From: Psococerastis gibbosa
Lineage: Eukaryota > Arthropoda > Insecta > Psocodea > Psocidae
Assembly: GCA_963971405.1 (NCBI GenBank)
Contig: OZ020490.1
Location: 4,497,897-4,561,896 of the forward strand
Length of the DNA stretch: 64,000 nucleotides
Direction: 5' to 3'
In this document: one piece after another, positions 11,743 to 23,800 of the stretch
Layout: the number at the start of each line of letters is the position of its first letter
How positions within the stretch are numbered: the stretch's first letter is position 1
The notes under the pieces: model-generated
The model's input: only the letters and a program-made list of their open reading frames with translations
Told to the model about the DNA's origin: nothing
Database searches by the model: none
Program-made: the position numbers and the translations under genes

Positions 11743-11862
11743 CTACACAGCTGCCTCCTTTTTGCCCTCGGGGGTCGTCGTGACGTCAGGATCAGGGTCA
11801 TTTAGTGCCTCCCTGGAACCAGCCAAATTTTCCCGGCTTTTCTTCAAATTTTCAGCAGCTTT
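11743..11862 (-). CDS. Fas3: Fas3-like terminal exon of the short tail
   Basis: Begins in phase 0 after the acceptor tatttttcag and encodes 39 residues ([16 protein letters not shown] to GKKEAAV) followed by TAG at 11743. It is charged and probably helical. It joins exon 13625-13458 in frame (..HPRSTK / KAAENL..). No AATAAA was seen close downstream; the first minus-strand one I noticed is near 11071-11076, inside a repeat. Confidence 0.85.
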   Translation of the reverse strand, partial: KAAENLKKSRENLAGSREALNDPDPDVTTTPEGKKEAAV

Positions 11863-14800
11863 CTGAAAAATAGAAAAAGAAAGTCTATGAAGGTCTCAGT
11901 TGGAAAATTTTCCCCGCAGAGAAGAAAGAAAGTACCCTCAACAAATGTAAGAGTGCTGCGGCCAAAATCACTCTTCATAATCTGTTAACGGATCACATAA
12001 CGAGAAAACGTGCTGAGGCTAGGGGTTGGGAAACTGGCCCTGAAGGCGAAGGAACTCATTGAAATGTCAACGGCATAAGGATAAAAGTAAAGTAAATTCG
12101 TGTCGGGGTGGTACTACCCGTGGTACAGGAGTTTTCAGGTTGCATCAACAGCCTCCTGTTTAACCTATCGACAGTCAGGGAAGACTGCCGGGACCGCCGG
12201 CTTTACATGCCCTCCGAAACATGGTAGTCAGAAGATAAATAATTGTACCACTAGAAAATTTTGGCATTCGGGTGGGACTCGAACCAGTCACCTTCTGGAT
12301 GATAGTCCGAGTCGTTACCTCTACGCCATTCTGACTACAATAGGGATGCAATAAGGATGCACATGCAATAAGGATGCACAAGGCAACGGGAAACCACTAC
12401 ATTGCAATTCCCTAGTAAGATCATCATCATAATTGTATAGTATTGCATTGCATTGTACTGTGTGTTTCAATATAATTATTCATTCATTCATTGCCATGAT
12501 AATCGCCAATCATCGATAAAAGAGGCATGCGAAGAAGATAATATTTATTTGTAGGTTGTTTTTTATAAACTTCACGAGTTTCCGGAGAGTATCTGTGTAA
12601 CTTATTATTTGTTTTCGTTCTTGTTAGTTTAATGTGATATATTGCTGTGCCAGCAGTTAGGCCCTACAGCTGTTGCCACACCTTAAGGAAGTAGTTTTTG
12701 TTGTTTCTAACGCCTGCTTTCAGCATTTCTGCTTTAAGCAACCCTGTCAGCCTGGCGGGTGGAGTGAGTCTGTTTGTTAACTTGAGGCACCCTAAGGGCA
12801 GACTCTTTCACCTCGGGGAGAAGGGGAGTTGGCTAACAGGGTGGACCTCCTGATTATAGTGGATTCCGAACCACTTGGGGAACATGGTAAAGTCACACGA
12901 TTAAATCGGAGGTGACCAGGACTCGACTTATTCTGCCTAAGCGCGTTATCATGTCCCACCATGTTCCCCTGCCAACGCTGTGCACACTACCAAGTTTGCC
13001 GCAGTTTGAAACATGCTCTGCTCTAATGGAATCAACATGGTAAGGCCGTTGGCACCCTTAAGGAAGGTTAATAGCTGTTGCCGCCTATTGATAGTAATGA
13101 AAGAGGCGACGCTCTAACAATTACCTTAGAACAGCGAATTTGGCAGTTCCTCTGACGCAAAATAGTGCGAAGCAGCAGCGCAGGACAGCCGTGGGAAACT
13201 TTGGTGAAAAATCCTTCACCGCATGACCTACCAAGAGCTGCTTTTGTCACCCGTTTTCGCTACACTACAGGCCACGACTACCTGCAACCTGCAGGCTCAC
13301 CGCCTAGGCCTGGCTGTTTCAGACCAATGCCCACTCTGCCTCGGCGAACGCATGGATGCTGCCCACCTTCTAACGTGTCAATCGATTCAGAGCCCAAACA
13401 ATGACATTACATCACTGTACTAGCAGCCCGGATAAAGTAAAGCACAATAATTATTACCTTAGTTGAGCGAGGATGAATAATTTCGGCGTATTCAGTCTTT
13501 TCAGGTTCAGGCTGTGCCCGGGGGGCGGCCTCAGCTGCTGCGCTGCGTACAATGTCCAATTCAGCATAAACCACCCCGTCAGCATTGGTCCTGCCGTGAG
13601 CGTCCAATGCGGCTAACTCGTTGTCCTGCAACAGATTCGCCAAATTTTAAAGACTTTGTAGCGAAAGATATAAAGACGGCAAGAAGGGCTAAGATCAGGA
13701 ATGAGGTGATTAGAAGCAGCTAGGCTAGCAAGATGGCTATCCACAGCTCAGCCAATTAACGATGCCGCAGTTGTGACCAAGCGTAAGCTGAAGGTTCTCG
13801 CTATGAGTTCAATATACTTTAAATCAGCTATTAATATGACCAGAGGACCAAGGTCAAGTGCGTATATTTTAGTCAGCCCTACCTGTTTAATTGTTAATTA
13901 GTTTTTCATTTTCCAATATTTTCTTTTTTTATGTTTGCAACCCTACAACTTGGTAACATTTCCTTTGACCTCCCTAACCATTTTTTTTTTTTTTTTTTTT
14001 TTTTTTTGGCATTGTGGGTTCACATACAGCCATGGTGGGTAGGTGGGGTTAAAATTCAACGTGGACTTCCCTTAGAAAGTCATATATAGCCTGGTAGGAG
14101 TCACTTTTAGAGATCATGTGGGCATAATTAAAAGGGAGGACTGTCATTAAGGGGAAGATGCGGTCTAGTAATTTGTTTCTAGCTATGGTGAATTCAGGGC
14201 ATTCCAATATAACATGCTGCATTGTGCCTTCACTTTCCAGGCAATGGCTACAGAGAGGAGAGTATGAGCCCCGTAGGGTATGATAGACATATGCCTCAGA
14301 GAGTCCATGGTTTGTCCTCAGACGTGAGATGGTAGATAAATACATGCGGTGAGTTGGGCCAGACACATTAGCAGACCATTCGTTTTTAAGCGGTCGAGGT
14401 AAAATAGACCTATAGAAGGAGCCAGAAGTATTGGAATTGAAGTCATTTACCCAGAACTGGAAATAGTGTTGTTTTATGGTCTTGTAAAATTCCTCTTTCG
14501 GGAGCAAAATAGCACTGTACTCGCCAGTATTTGCTCCTTCTTTAGCCAGTGCATCTACCTGTTCATTCCCCTTAAGTCCGACGTGGGCCTTCACCCACAC
14601 AAAACGAACATTGATGCCTCTTGATCGTAAATCAGCAAGAAGCACAAGAATTTTTACGATGAATGGGTTTTTTGCTCTATTTTCCATACTTTCGAGAAGC
14701 TGCAAGCAGCTCATAGAGTCTGAGAAAATAGCGACATTCCTACAGTCTGAAATTATCATGGTTTCTTTGCAATGTACCAGTGCTCTATATATCGCTTCTA

Positions 14801-17800
14801 CCTCAGCAGCGAAGCTGCTACAATGAGGTGGAAGCTTAAAGGCTTTACTGTAATTTGTCGTGGCCACATAAAAGGCGCAGCCTGTGGCGGAAAGGGTGTG
14901 GGGGTGAGTATTTTGTCCTTTTGAGCCATCTGTGTAAACATGCAGGTAATTGTTATAATTAGTTTGGGACCATTCGGTAAATGTTTTACAGTATTCCCTA
15001 TCAGATATGTTATCTTGTCGCCGAAAATAGGTTACCGACACCTCCATTGCATACTCATCATACGGCAAGGAGTATTGGGGAAGATTTCTGTGGGTCCACA
15101 GCAACTTCCAATCGACATGTTCCATTGTAAAGCTGTCAACCAACATGGGGCTGTTTCGCCCGGTGGGAGAGGTTAGTACAAAACCGGTTAATTCTGCCAA
15201 TTCGGGCAGCAAGCTGCTTTGTCGCGCTCTTTGTTTCAGAAGGAACTTGTCAGACATAATAGCTCTGCGGTATCGGAGGGGTAGTTCTCCGGCTTCAGAC
15301 AGTAGGGCTACAATAGGGGTTGATTGTAACAGACCGAGACATGCACGGAGGCACCGGTTATGCAACCGGTCAACTTTGACTAAATGTACTTCACTCGCCT
15401 GGCCATAGAAAAAACCAGCGTAATCAATGATTGCCCGTATAGTGAGCCTGTAATACATTAGACATGTTGAGGGGTGAGCGCCCCAACGACAACTAGTTAT
15501 CATTTTAAGTATATTGTAATATTTTTCGCTTTTTGAAAGAACTAAGTCAATATGCTTCTTCCACGTCAGCGTCTTATCTAAGGTGAGACCCAAGAACTTT
15601 GCATCACTTTTAACGGAAAAAGTCAAGCCAGATATCGATACACTGTCTCCTATGTTTTGGTTTCTCTTCCGGGTGAAGGGGACAACAAATGATTTCTCCA
15701 GGGACAGCGCAAGACCCATGGTTATGAGCCAAATTTTGAGATCCGCTACAAACTGACTAAGGGCTGTCACACATTCATCTAGGCTGTTAGTTTCTACATA
15801 CGCGCACACGTCGTCGGCGTATTCTATAATCCGGACGTTTCCGGGGGCAAGTTCGCTTAAATTTGCTACATAGATGGCGTACAGGCTAGGGCTTAAAATT
15901 CCTCCCTGGGCCAAACCCTTCCACATGGGTCTTGGACCAAACATTTGTTGACCTACTCGCACAGAGACTTGTCGATAAAGGAGTGGTACTAGTCTACTAA
16001 TAAATGGTTCAGGGAAACCCACGGTACGTAATCGCTGGATCAGCATAGTCCAAGGGACCTCATCATAGGCACCCTTAAAATCAAGAAATAATGCTAACGT
16101 GATTTTACGCCGTTCTAGGGTACGGTGAATACCGCACACTAGTTTGCCCATGTTATCATAAACAGACCGACCTGAGCGGAAGCCACATTGGGAATCAGGT
16201 AGGATGTTATTGTGTTCTATCCACCATTGCATTCGGTTTTTTATTAGGCGCTCAAAGGTCTTGAGAACGCAGGATGTTAATGAGATGGGTCTGTAAGAGG
16301 ACGCAATATTGCTTTTTTTCCCAGGTTTTAAGATGGGTATTACCGTGACCCTAGACCATTCAACTGGATAGTCAGCATTATTCCAAAATGTGTTAAAAAG
16401 TTTTAGGAGATGTAGCTTAAAAATGAGTGGCAGGTGAAATAGAATAGGGTATGTGATGAGGTCGGGGCCGGGGGCAGACCCCCCTTTATTCCGTAGAACA
16501 CTATTGAACTCGGCTTGAGTAAAGGGTCTACTCAATGAATCATAGCCTATATTTGGGGGTGGCCCACCCGACAGTAAGAACTCTGTTGAATAAGAAACGG
16601 ATGGAGAGGCATAATTATCTAAAAAATCCTCAACCCAGTCTCCAGGTACAACAACGGGGTTTGGGTCATTCATATTTTTATTTATGCTTTTTAATCTATT
16701 CCAAATATCACGGACAGGCGTGGACCTATTAAGCTTCGCACAGTAATTTTTCCAAGACAGAGCCTTTGCGTCCTTAACAATGCGACGGAACTCATCATTT
16801 CGTTTGTGGTATAGATTATAGTATTCCTGATTGGGTACAAGTCTATATTTTTTGAAGGCCTGTTTCCGTAACAGAAACGCCCGTTCACAACAAGAGTTCC
16901 ACCACACTGTACTTTTTGGATTCGGAGAAAAGGGTTTTGAGATAGGGAAAGTCGCATCGCAAGAGTCAGTGATTTTTTGTAGAAATGCCTGATAAGAGTC
17001 AGAGGCTTGCACCAGATTATTCTCCAACAGGTGTTGCTGAAAGCTTTGCCAGTTAGCAGCATCTGTTTTCCATCGGCGGGATGGGTAGATGGTGTAGGGT
17101 TCATATTGAATGTAATTTGATGTAAATTTAATAAGGAAATGATCTGACCCGAGACTCTCATCTAGCACTTGCCAGGAAAATAATGGAGCAAGTTCTGCAG
17201 AAAGTAATGTCAGGTCAATGGCCGAAAACGAAGTGGAATTTCGACGATTAACTAATGTTGGGCTACCGTTGTTCAGAAAGGCTAAATTATTTTTATCTAG
17301 GGCATGAACAAAGTTAACTCCTTTACTTGTGGTCACAGTTGAACCAAAACACGCATGATGTAAATTGTAATCCCCAGCATGAATGACTGGTCCTGCGGGT
17401 ACTGAGGAGAAGAATTTCTCCCACTCTTGTCTGCTTACATTATTCCTATCACAATTATATATACAAACAAGATTTAGCGTTGTACTAGTACCAGGCAGCG
17501 ATATTTGAGCACCCACCACTTGACTGTTGGCAGGTTTATGGATAGAATGTGTTATGTTCATGTATGGTATGGTTTTGCGAATAATCAGGGCCGATCCTCC
17601 AAAGCCGTCTGCCCTGTCATCCCGCAGGATGTCATATTGTCTATAAGAGATATTACGTTTTGGGCTAAGCCAAGTCTCACTGATAAACGCTATGTCAATG
17701 TGCTGGTCCACCAAAACTTGCTCAACTTCATCCTTTCTGTTCCATAGGGAACGTGCATTAAATTGCAGGCAAGTCAGTGGGAATTTAGTCATAAGAATTA

Positions 17801-20800
17801 GTTAAAAATACCAAAAATACCTCCTGACTGTTACCAGGCACACGTACACATACGTGCATAGGCCTATATGCACACAAACAGACACCCATATATGCACATG
17901 CACAGGCACATGCATACACATGCATGCCGCATACATACAAGGATATGCAAAGGGCATAAATGTATATATGTAGTAATTATACGCAGTTAACGTAATTTAT
18001 TTAAAATAGCAGTACGTATGGTACAAACAGATTCTAATTACCAAACCTGAGAGAGCCATTGCTGATACTATCAGCGACGGCTGCACGTATTGTCTCATCA
18101 TTTAATTCACAAGCCATATCCAATTTTTCTATAAAATTAATGACTTTCATGGCGAATTCGCAAATTTTTTCTTTGTCAGTCCCAGACTGGCTGAGAGTAT
18201 TCTCAGCGCCTCTAGTAATCCCCTCCCTTTCAGCGTGATTAGCTGAGTTGCTTAAATTTATGTAGCCACCAGGGACCTGGCGTTCTTTATAGTTATAAAA
18301 AACCTCTTGGGGAATCTTCATGCCAGGTGAAATTGGGGAGGTAGGCTTCCTTTTCTTTGGCCTAATATCCCTATTAGGCCTAGGCGACGGTTCAGGTTGG
18401 CCCTGAGGTCTCATTCTAGCTTGGGCTGAGGGAGTCCTTAAATAGCTGGGGTTAGCTCTTGTCAGGGGCGGAAACTGAGTGATATTGGCACTGTTAGTGT
18501 TTGACGAAAAATTTACTACTTTTTGCGCGTAAGACTGTGCCCCAATGGCCTGTTTGGCTTCCCAATAACTGACGTTTGATTGCGCCATCAATTCTTTAAT
18601 TTTTTTTTCACTATCAAACTTCTTGCAAAGTGTCTTATCATTTGGTTTGTGAGCTTGTTTACAATTAATACAATGGGGTGGCTCAGAGTCACATTTACCC
18701 TTATCATGATCTTCATTCAAAGCCCCCGAACACCGCTCACAGATTTGCTTCCCTTTGCAATTGCTTATTATATGCCCAAAACGGAAACAGCCCCTACATT
18801 GGACGGTATTCTGGATGAAGGGTTGCACTTTGCACACCACGTACATAATACGAACTTTGTCAGGTAGGTGTTGTCCCCTTATAGTAAACATAACTGAGGT
18901 TGTTGGGACTCGGCTAACTGTCCCATCCTTCTGTACTTCACGTCGAGTCATTCTATCTAACTGTAGTATTTCGGGTTTACCATACATTCCTATACATTCC
19001 ATATTTTCCATAATTTCCTCTTTTGTGAGGGACGGATCTACCCCTCTAATAACTCCTTTCCTTCGAGTTAAATGTATAGGGATGTATGCACGAAATTTGC
19101 AAGCAATTAATTTAGTACTGTTAATTAAATTGTTAGCATTGGTTAAGTTAACCAGGGTAACTATAACCCTATTCCTTCCGGTTTTCTGAATACCAATCAC
19201 CCCAGGTGCAACTGGAAGGTCTAAATTATTAAGAAGCTTACCTACTGTCATGGGGTGAAGGCGCCCCACTCCACGGGATTCACTGTCCCAGCTCTCAACA
19301 ACTCCCTAACCATTTCCTTTGACATTTCCCCACTGTCGGCAATACTTAGCATATTGTTAGAAACTATCTTATTATTTCTATTATTATTACGATTGTATTA
19401 TTGTTGGTTAGAAGAGAGTTCGGGGTTGAGGAGAAAAGCGAGTACTGCCCTTTTGGTTTATTTATTTACATTCTATTTCGAACTTAATTTTATATCCCAC
19501 TTTACAATGGAATATGGAGGTCAGGAACAGTCCAGTAGGTAGAGAAATAGACTATGAAGCGGAAGGCCGAAGTTCGAGAGTCGACAAAAAAAGAAACATT
19601 TTCCACCTGGTGTTGAGCTCGTTTTAAGAACATAACTAAATAGATATTGACTTTTTTTGTTTTATTACTAAGCCAACCTAGCAGAGTTAGGGCTATAAAG
19701 CCCTCTCTTACACTCAACTAGGAAGAATCGGGACCGCCTGCTTTACGTGACCTCCGAAGCATGGTCAGAAAATGTAGCAAGTGTGGGACTAGAACCAACC
19801 ACCTTTCGGGTGGAAGTCGGAGTCTGTACCACTACTCTACATGTCCTGACGTTTTCAGTTCCTTAAAATATACAGTACCGTAAATAAATAAATAAATAAA
19901 TAATTAATTCTTGTGACTACATCTCAAATAGAGCAGTGGTCAAGAGAGAGAATCCTCAATTAGTCCTCAGGCCCTCATTGGGATGTTCTATTATGGAACA
20001 TGTGAATACCCCCATTGTAATATACAAAATTAGAAAATATGGAAAAAACTGGGCTTGGCGGGATTCGAACCCACGATCTACGCCTAACCGGGGCGTCGTC
20101 TTAACCGCTGGACTAATACTACAATGTATTGAATAACCCATTGCAATATAATTATAGCAAAGTCGGTCTTATAATTCCTACCTTAGCTTCAGCAACAGCC
20201 TTAAGGTCTTCAATGTCCATCACCTTATCTTTGGGCCTCTTCAAAAGATCCAAAAATCCGAACTTGGGCTTACTGGAACGGTTCTGCGTCAGCTTCGAAA
20301 CGGAAGACTTGTCAGTGGAGCCGTGGTCCGCGCTCTCTGTATCGCTCCTGAAATCGAACAGAACTTTTAGAATTTGACTGAGGTGTATGATCAATTCTAG
20401 GGGCAGTAAATTTTATTATATGGCAATCATTAATATACGACCGCAATGATTTTTTGAGCGGGTATACTTTTATTTGTACATATTCGGACTGTATTCTTGA
20501 CCAAATACTCAACAGGGAAGACATAGTCCGGTTCATAAAAGCGCAAGGCATAACATGGCTGGGGCACGTCGTAAGAATATCAGACGACCACATGCCGAAA
20601 AATATGTACAATGCAAGCATTACAGGAAGACGACTGGCCGGACGTGCTTGAAAACGCTGGAAGGATGAGTTGGAAACTGACCTTCGCGAGTTGGGAATCC
20701 GTAGATGGTGGAGCTTTGCACAAAAGCGAGATGACTGGAGAAGTGTTGTCGAGCAGGCCAAAGGCCACTAAGGGCTGTAGGGCCAAAAGAAGAAGAAGAA

Positions 20801-23800
20801 GAGGATATACTTTCAATTGTGTCATCTCTTCTGATTACTGCGGTTGTAATGGGTTAACGAGCCCCAAATTCACCCAGGGGAAACATAACAGGTAATAGAT
20901 AATTTTTTTAAATCTTAAAATAATGATATTAGGCTACTTTTTTCTAATATTTTTTCATAACAAGCAAAAAAACCAAACGCCCTGTATTGTTGCGTTATAA
21001 CTAGCTTCGTTAACCACTATAAAAAGTACAATAAAAGCATACATAAACCCTACAGTATATAAACGTATCCCAAGGATATTTAGGTCAACATCGAAATCTT
21101 CATTACATGTACTAGTCGTAGCCTGCAGGCTCCTTCTAGTCTAAGGATTGTACTATGATATCTGAGACCGGTCGTCTAAACGGGCACGGTGGCAGACAGA
21201 CACCAGGTCCTCCAAGAAAGCGGTGGCTAGACGGCGTGGAAGTGGAGCGAGGTTGGCAGCGGAGGGTGCAAGACAAGGACGGATGGAAGGCGCTTGTGGA
21301 AGAGGTCAAGACTCAACAAGGGTGGTAGCGCCGATGGCTAAGTTAGAGAAAGAAAGTCATGGAAAAATGGAAGAATTGATCCCGAGTCTCAGCCATGCCG
21401 GGGTGGTATGCTTACCCCTTCACCAAATCCGTCTACAGTGGTGCCCACTTTTAGGATTGATTTTCTGCAACACCATCTACACAGGTCGACAACCGAATGG
21501 GCCCTCTACTAGCTGGAGGATGGTACTCCAATCCATCCACTGGTCTACCCTAGAGGAGCACTGCGCGCACCCAACGAACATCTAGCACGTGAGGCACGGT
21601 GTCAAATGGCTGAACAGTCAAGGACGGGCGTTGGCTGAAGTAAGAAGTAGTACTTCTTACAATAGGATAAGAAAGGGGGGGGGCGTCACGCGAACCTGGG
21701 TAGGTGGGGGCTGGCAGAGGACCAGATCAGCGAATGTTGGCAACTACAAGACGACAACCCGAGGCTTGAAGAAGCGAATATTTTCGAAGCCAATGACTAG
21801 GGCTAGGCCATCCAGGCCGCAGAATTTGACAGCAACGTGTCCCGGGCCCGGACATGTTAAGTACAATAATGACCAAGTTAACCAAAATATCTTCGGAAAA
21901 AAGGTTTGGAGACAGCACACTTGGTAATAACCACAGCCAAGGTTACAACAACAGAGCTCACATAAATACTTCACCCGGACATCACAAACACAGGCTGACT
22001 TTGACACATTATGACGCATTTATTGACACTTACAATCTTGTCATCTGAACATCATATAAAGATAACGGCCGACTTTTTTTCTTATCTACAGTGTGCATCT
22101 GCTTGTCAATCTTGGGGATCAGCAATGAGGAAGGCCTCTGCTTCTCTAGACGTGAATCCTTCACCTCGCAACCCTCATCATCCAACTGCTTCCAAGCTTT
22201 CAAAACAACTGGCTCGTTCTCTTCATCAAACTCCCAAGACTTCCCTCTCGGTGCCTCCTCATTTCTTTTCGGACCCCAAACACCCACAGCTGGTCTTGCA
22301 ATAATCAAATCTTCATTAGCTTCTTCACTAGACGATGCAGAAGATGAAGAATTTGCGCCATCTTCGATTGTGTCACTTTTAGGTAGAAAATATGGGGCAA
22401 ACGTATCCTTTTTCTGCGGTTTTGGCTCAACGTAATCATCGGCCATTGTAAAGTCGTAGAAGCCTTTTCTATTATTCTTTTTATTGGCTTTCTTGATATT
22501 TTCATCGTAGAACCCCTTACTGTTCCTCTTTGCACCACTATCTTTGTTTCCATTTCGCAAAAATGAAAGTATGCCACCCTTATTTCCTGGTTCTTTCTTA
22601 CCACTTCCTATGTTTTCAAGCTCTTCACTTGTAGAAACGGACTCCTCTGAATCACTTTGATCTACTCCATCAACCCCATCTACTCCTATTTCCCCCTTTA
22701 ACTCGTCTAAAGATACCCTTTTATCTTGCGATTCTTTAGATCCAAAAACCAACCTAAGCAATGATTCTTTTGAGGGCTTTCCATTGGAATTCCTTGCTGT
22801 AGATTTCTCAATCTGATCTTCAGAGTCTTGCAAGTCTCTATTAGGCAACACTCCTATGCTTTCGTTTTTCTTGACCGAAGCCCCATTCTCTTTAGACCCG
22901 AAGATTTGCCTAAGTTGGCCAATAGTAGTCTGCTTATTGCTCAGAATTTTTTTGTCCTGCTCTGAAAGCTCTTTTATTTTCCTACTCCCGGTTACTCTTT
23001 CTCTTTCATCGCTCGAAGAGGATGAACTTTCTTCACTTCGAAAACCAAACGCTGAAGTAGGATGGTTCTTTCTTTTTTTGCCTCTAATGGCAGACTTGTC
23101 CTGTCCCCTGTTGGTCGAATTTATTTCTGATACATCTGATAGTCTTGAACCTTCATTCTGTTTTACAATCTTCATGGACACCTCAAATTTACTCGGTTTC
23201 AAATCATTAATTTGAGTATGTCCAACAGATTTGATGCCTTCATCGTCAGATATTGATGCAACAGAGTCAATCCGGTTCTGTGACTTAAACAAACTCATTA
23301 TTCCCTTTTTTGAGCTTTTGTGACTCTTTTCTTCCTTTTCACGTTTGCCTTCTAGAGGGCTATTTTCCTTACCCTCTTTCAATTTAGCATTATCTTTAGT
23401 TTTAGGAACCAAGTTTGATAGAAAGCTTTTCTTAGGCGTTTCGTTTGTTTCATTCACTCTTGTTTTTTCATTGTCCAGGGAACTTAATGAAGGCACTGAT
23501 CGTTTTTTGTCCCCTTTGGAACTATGTTTTACTTTCTTATCTTTCAAGTCGCCACCAGAACCAAAGATAGATGAATGACTTTTCTTATGCGTTTCGTTTG
23601 TTTCATCAACCCTTATTTCTTCATTATCCAGGGAACTTAATGAAGCCGCTGATGGTTTTTTGTCTTGTTTGGTCCCTTTTTTCGCTTTCTTCCCTTTTAA
23701 GTCGCGACCAGAACCAAATATGGATAAAAGACTTTTCTTAGAAGTTTCGTTCGTCGCATCAACCCTAATTTCTTCATCGTCCAGGGAACTTAATGAAGCC

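Larger units (their letters stand above)
13981..19301 (-). mobile_element. I-clade non-LTR retrotransposon, nearly complete
   Basis: The element lies in the same orientation as the Fas3-like gene, inside the intron between 20182 and 13625. Its 3' end is a 27-nt poly(A) (T-run 13981-14007 on the + strand); the two ORFs are intact; an 11-bp target-site duplication flanks it (13970-13980, 19302-19312). The 3' UTR is only about 41 nt. A CA-rich spacer (about 17815-18000) separates ORF1 and ORF2. ORF1 is open right up to the 5' junction, so a short 5' truncation is likely. Intact ORFs and an exact duplication suggest a young insertion. Confidence 0.92.

Noticed and set aside
17820-17945. Palindromic regulatory element between LINE ORFs
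   Set aside because: CA/TG-rich microsatellite-like spacer; alternating purine-pyrimidine composition explains the apparent symmetry.
20051-20122. Functional tRNA gene
   Set aside because: Acceptor strands do not pair and base 33 is C, so only a tRNA-derived remnant is supported.
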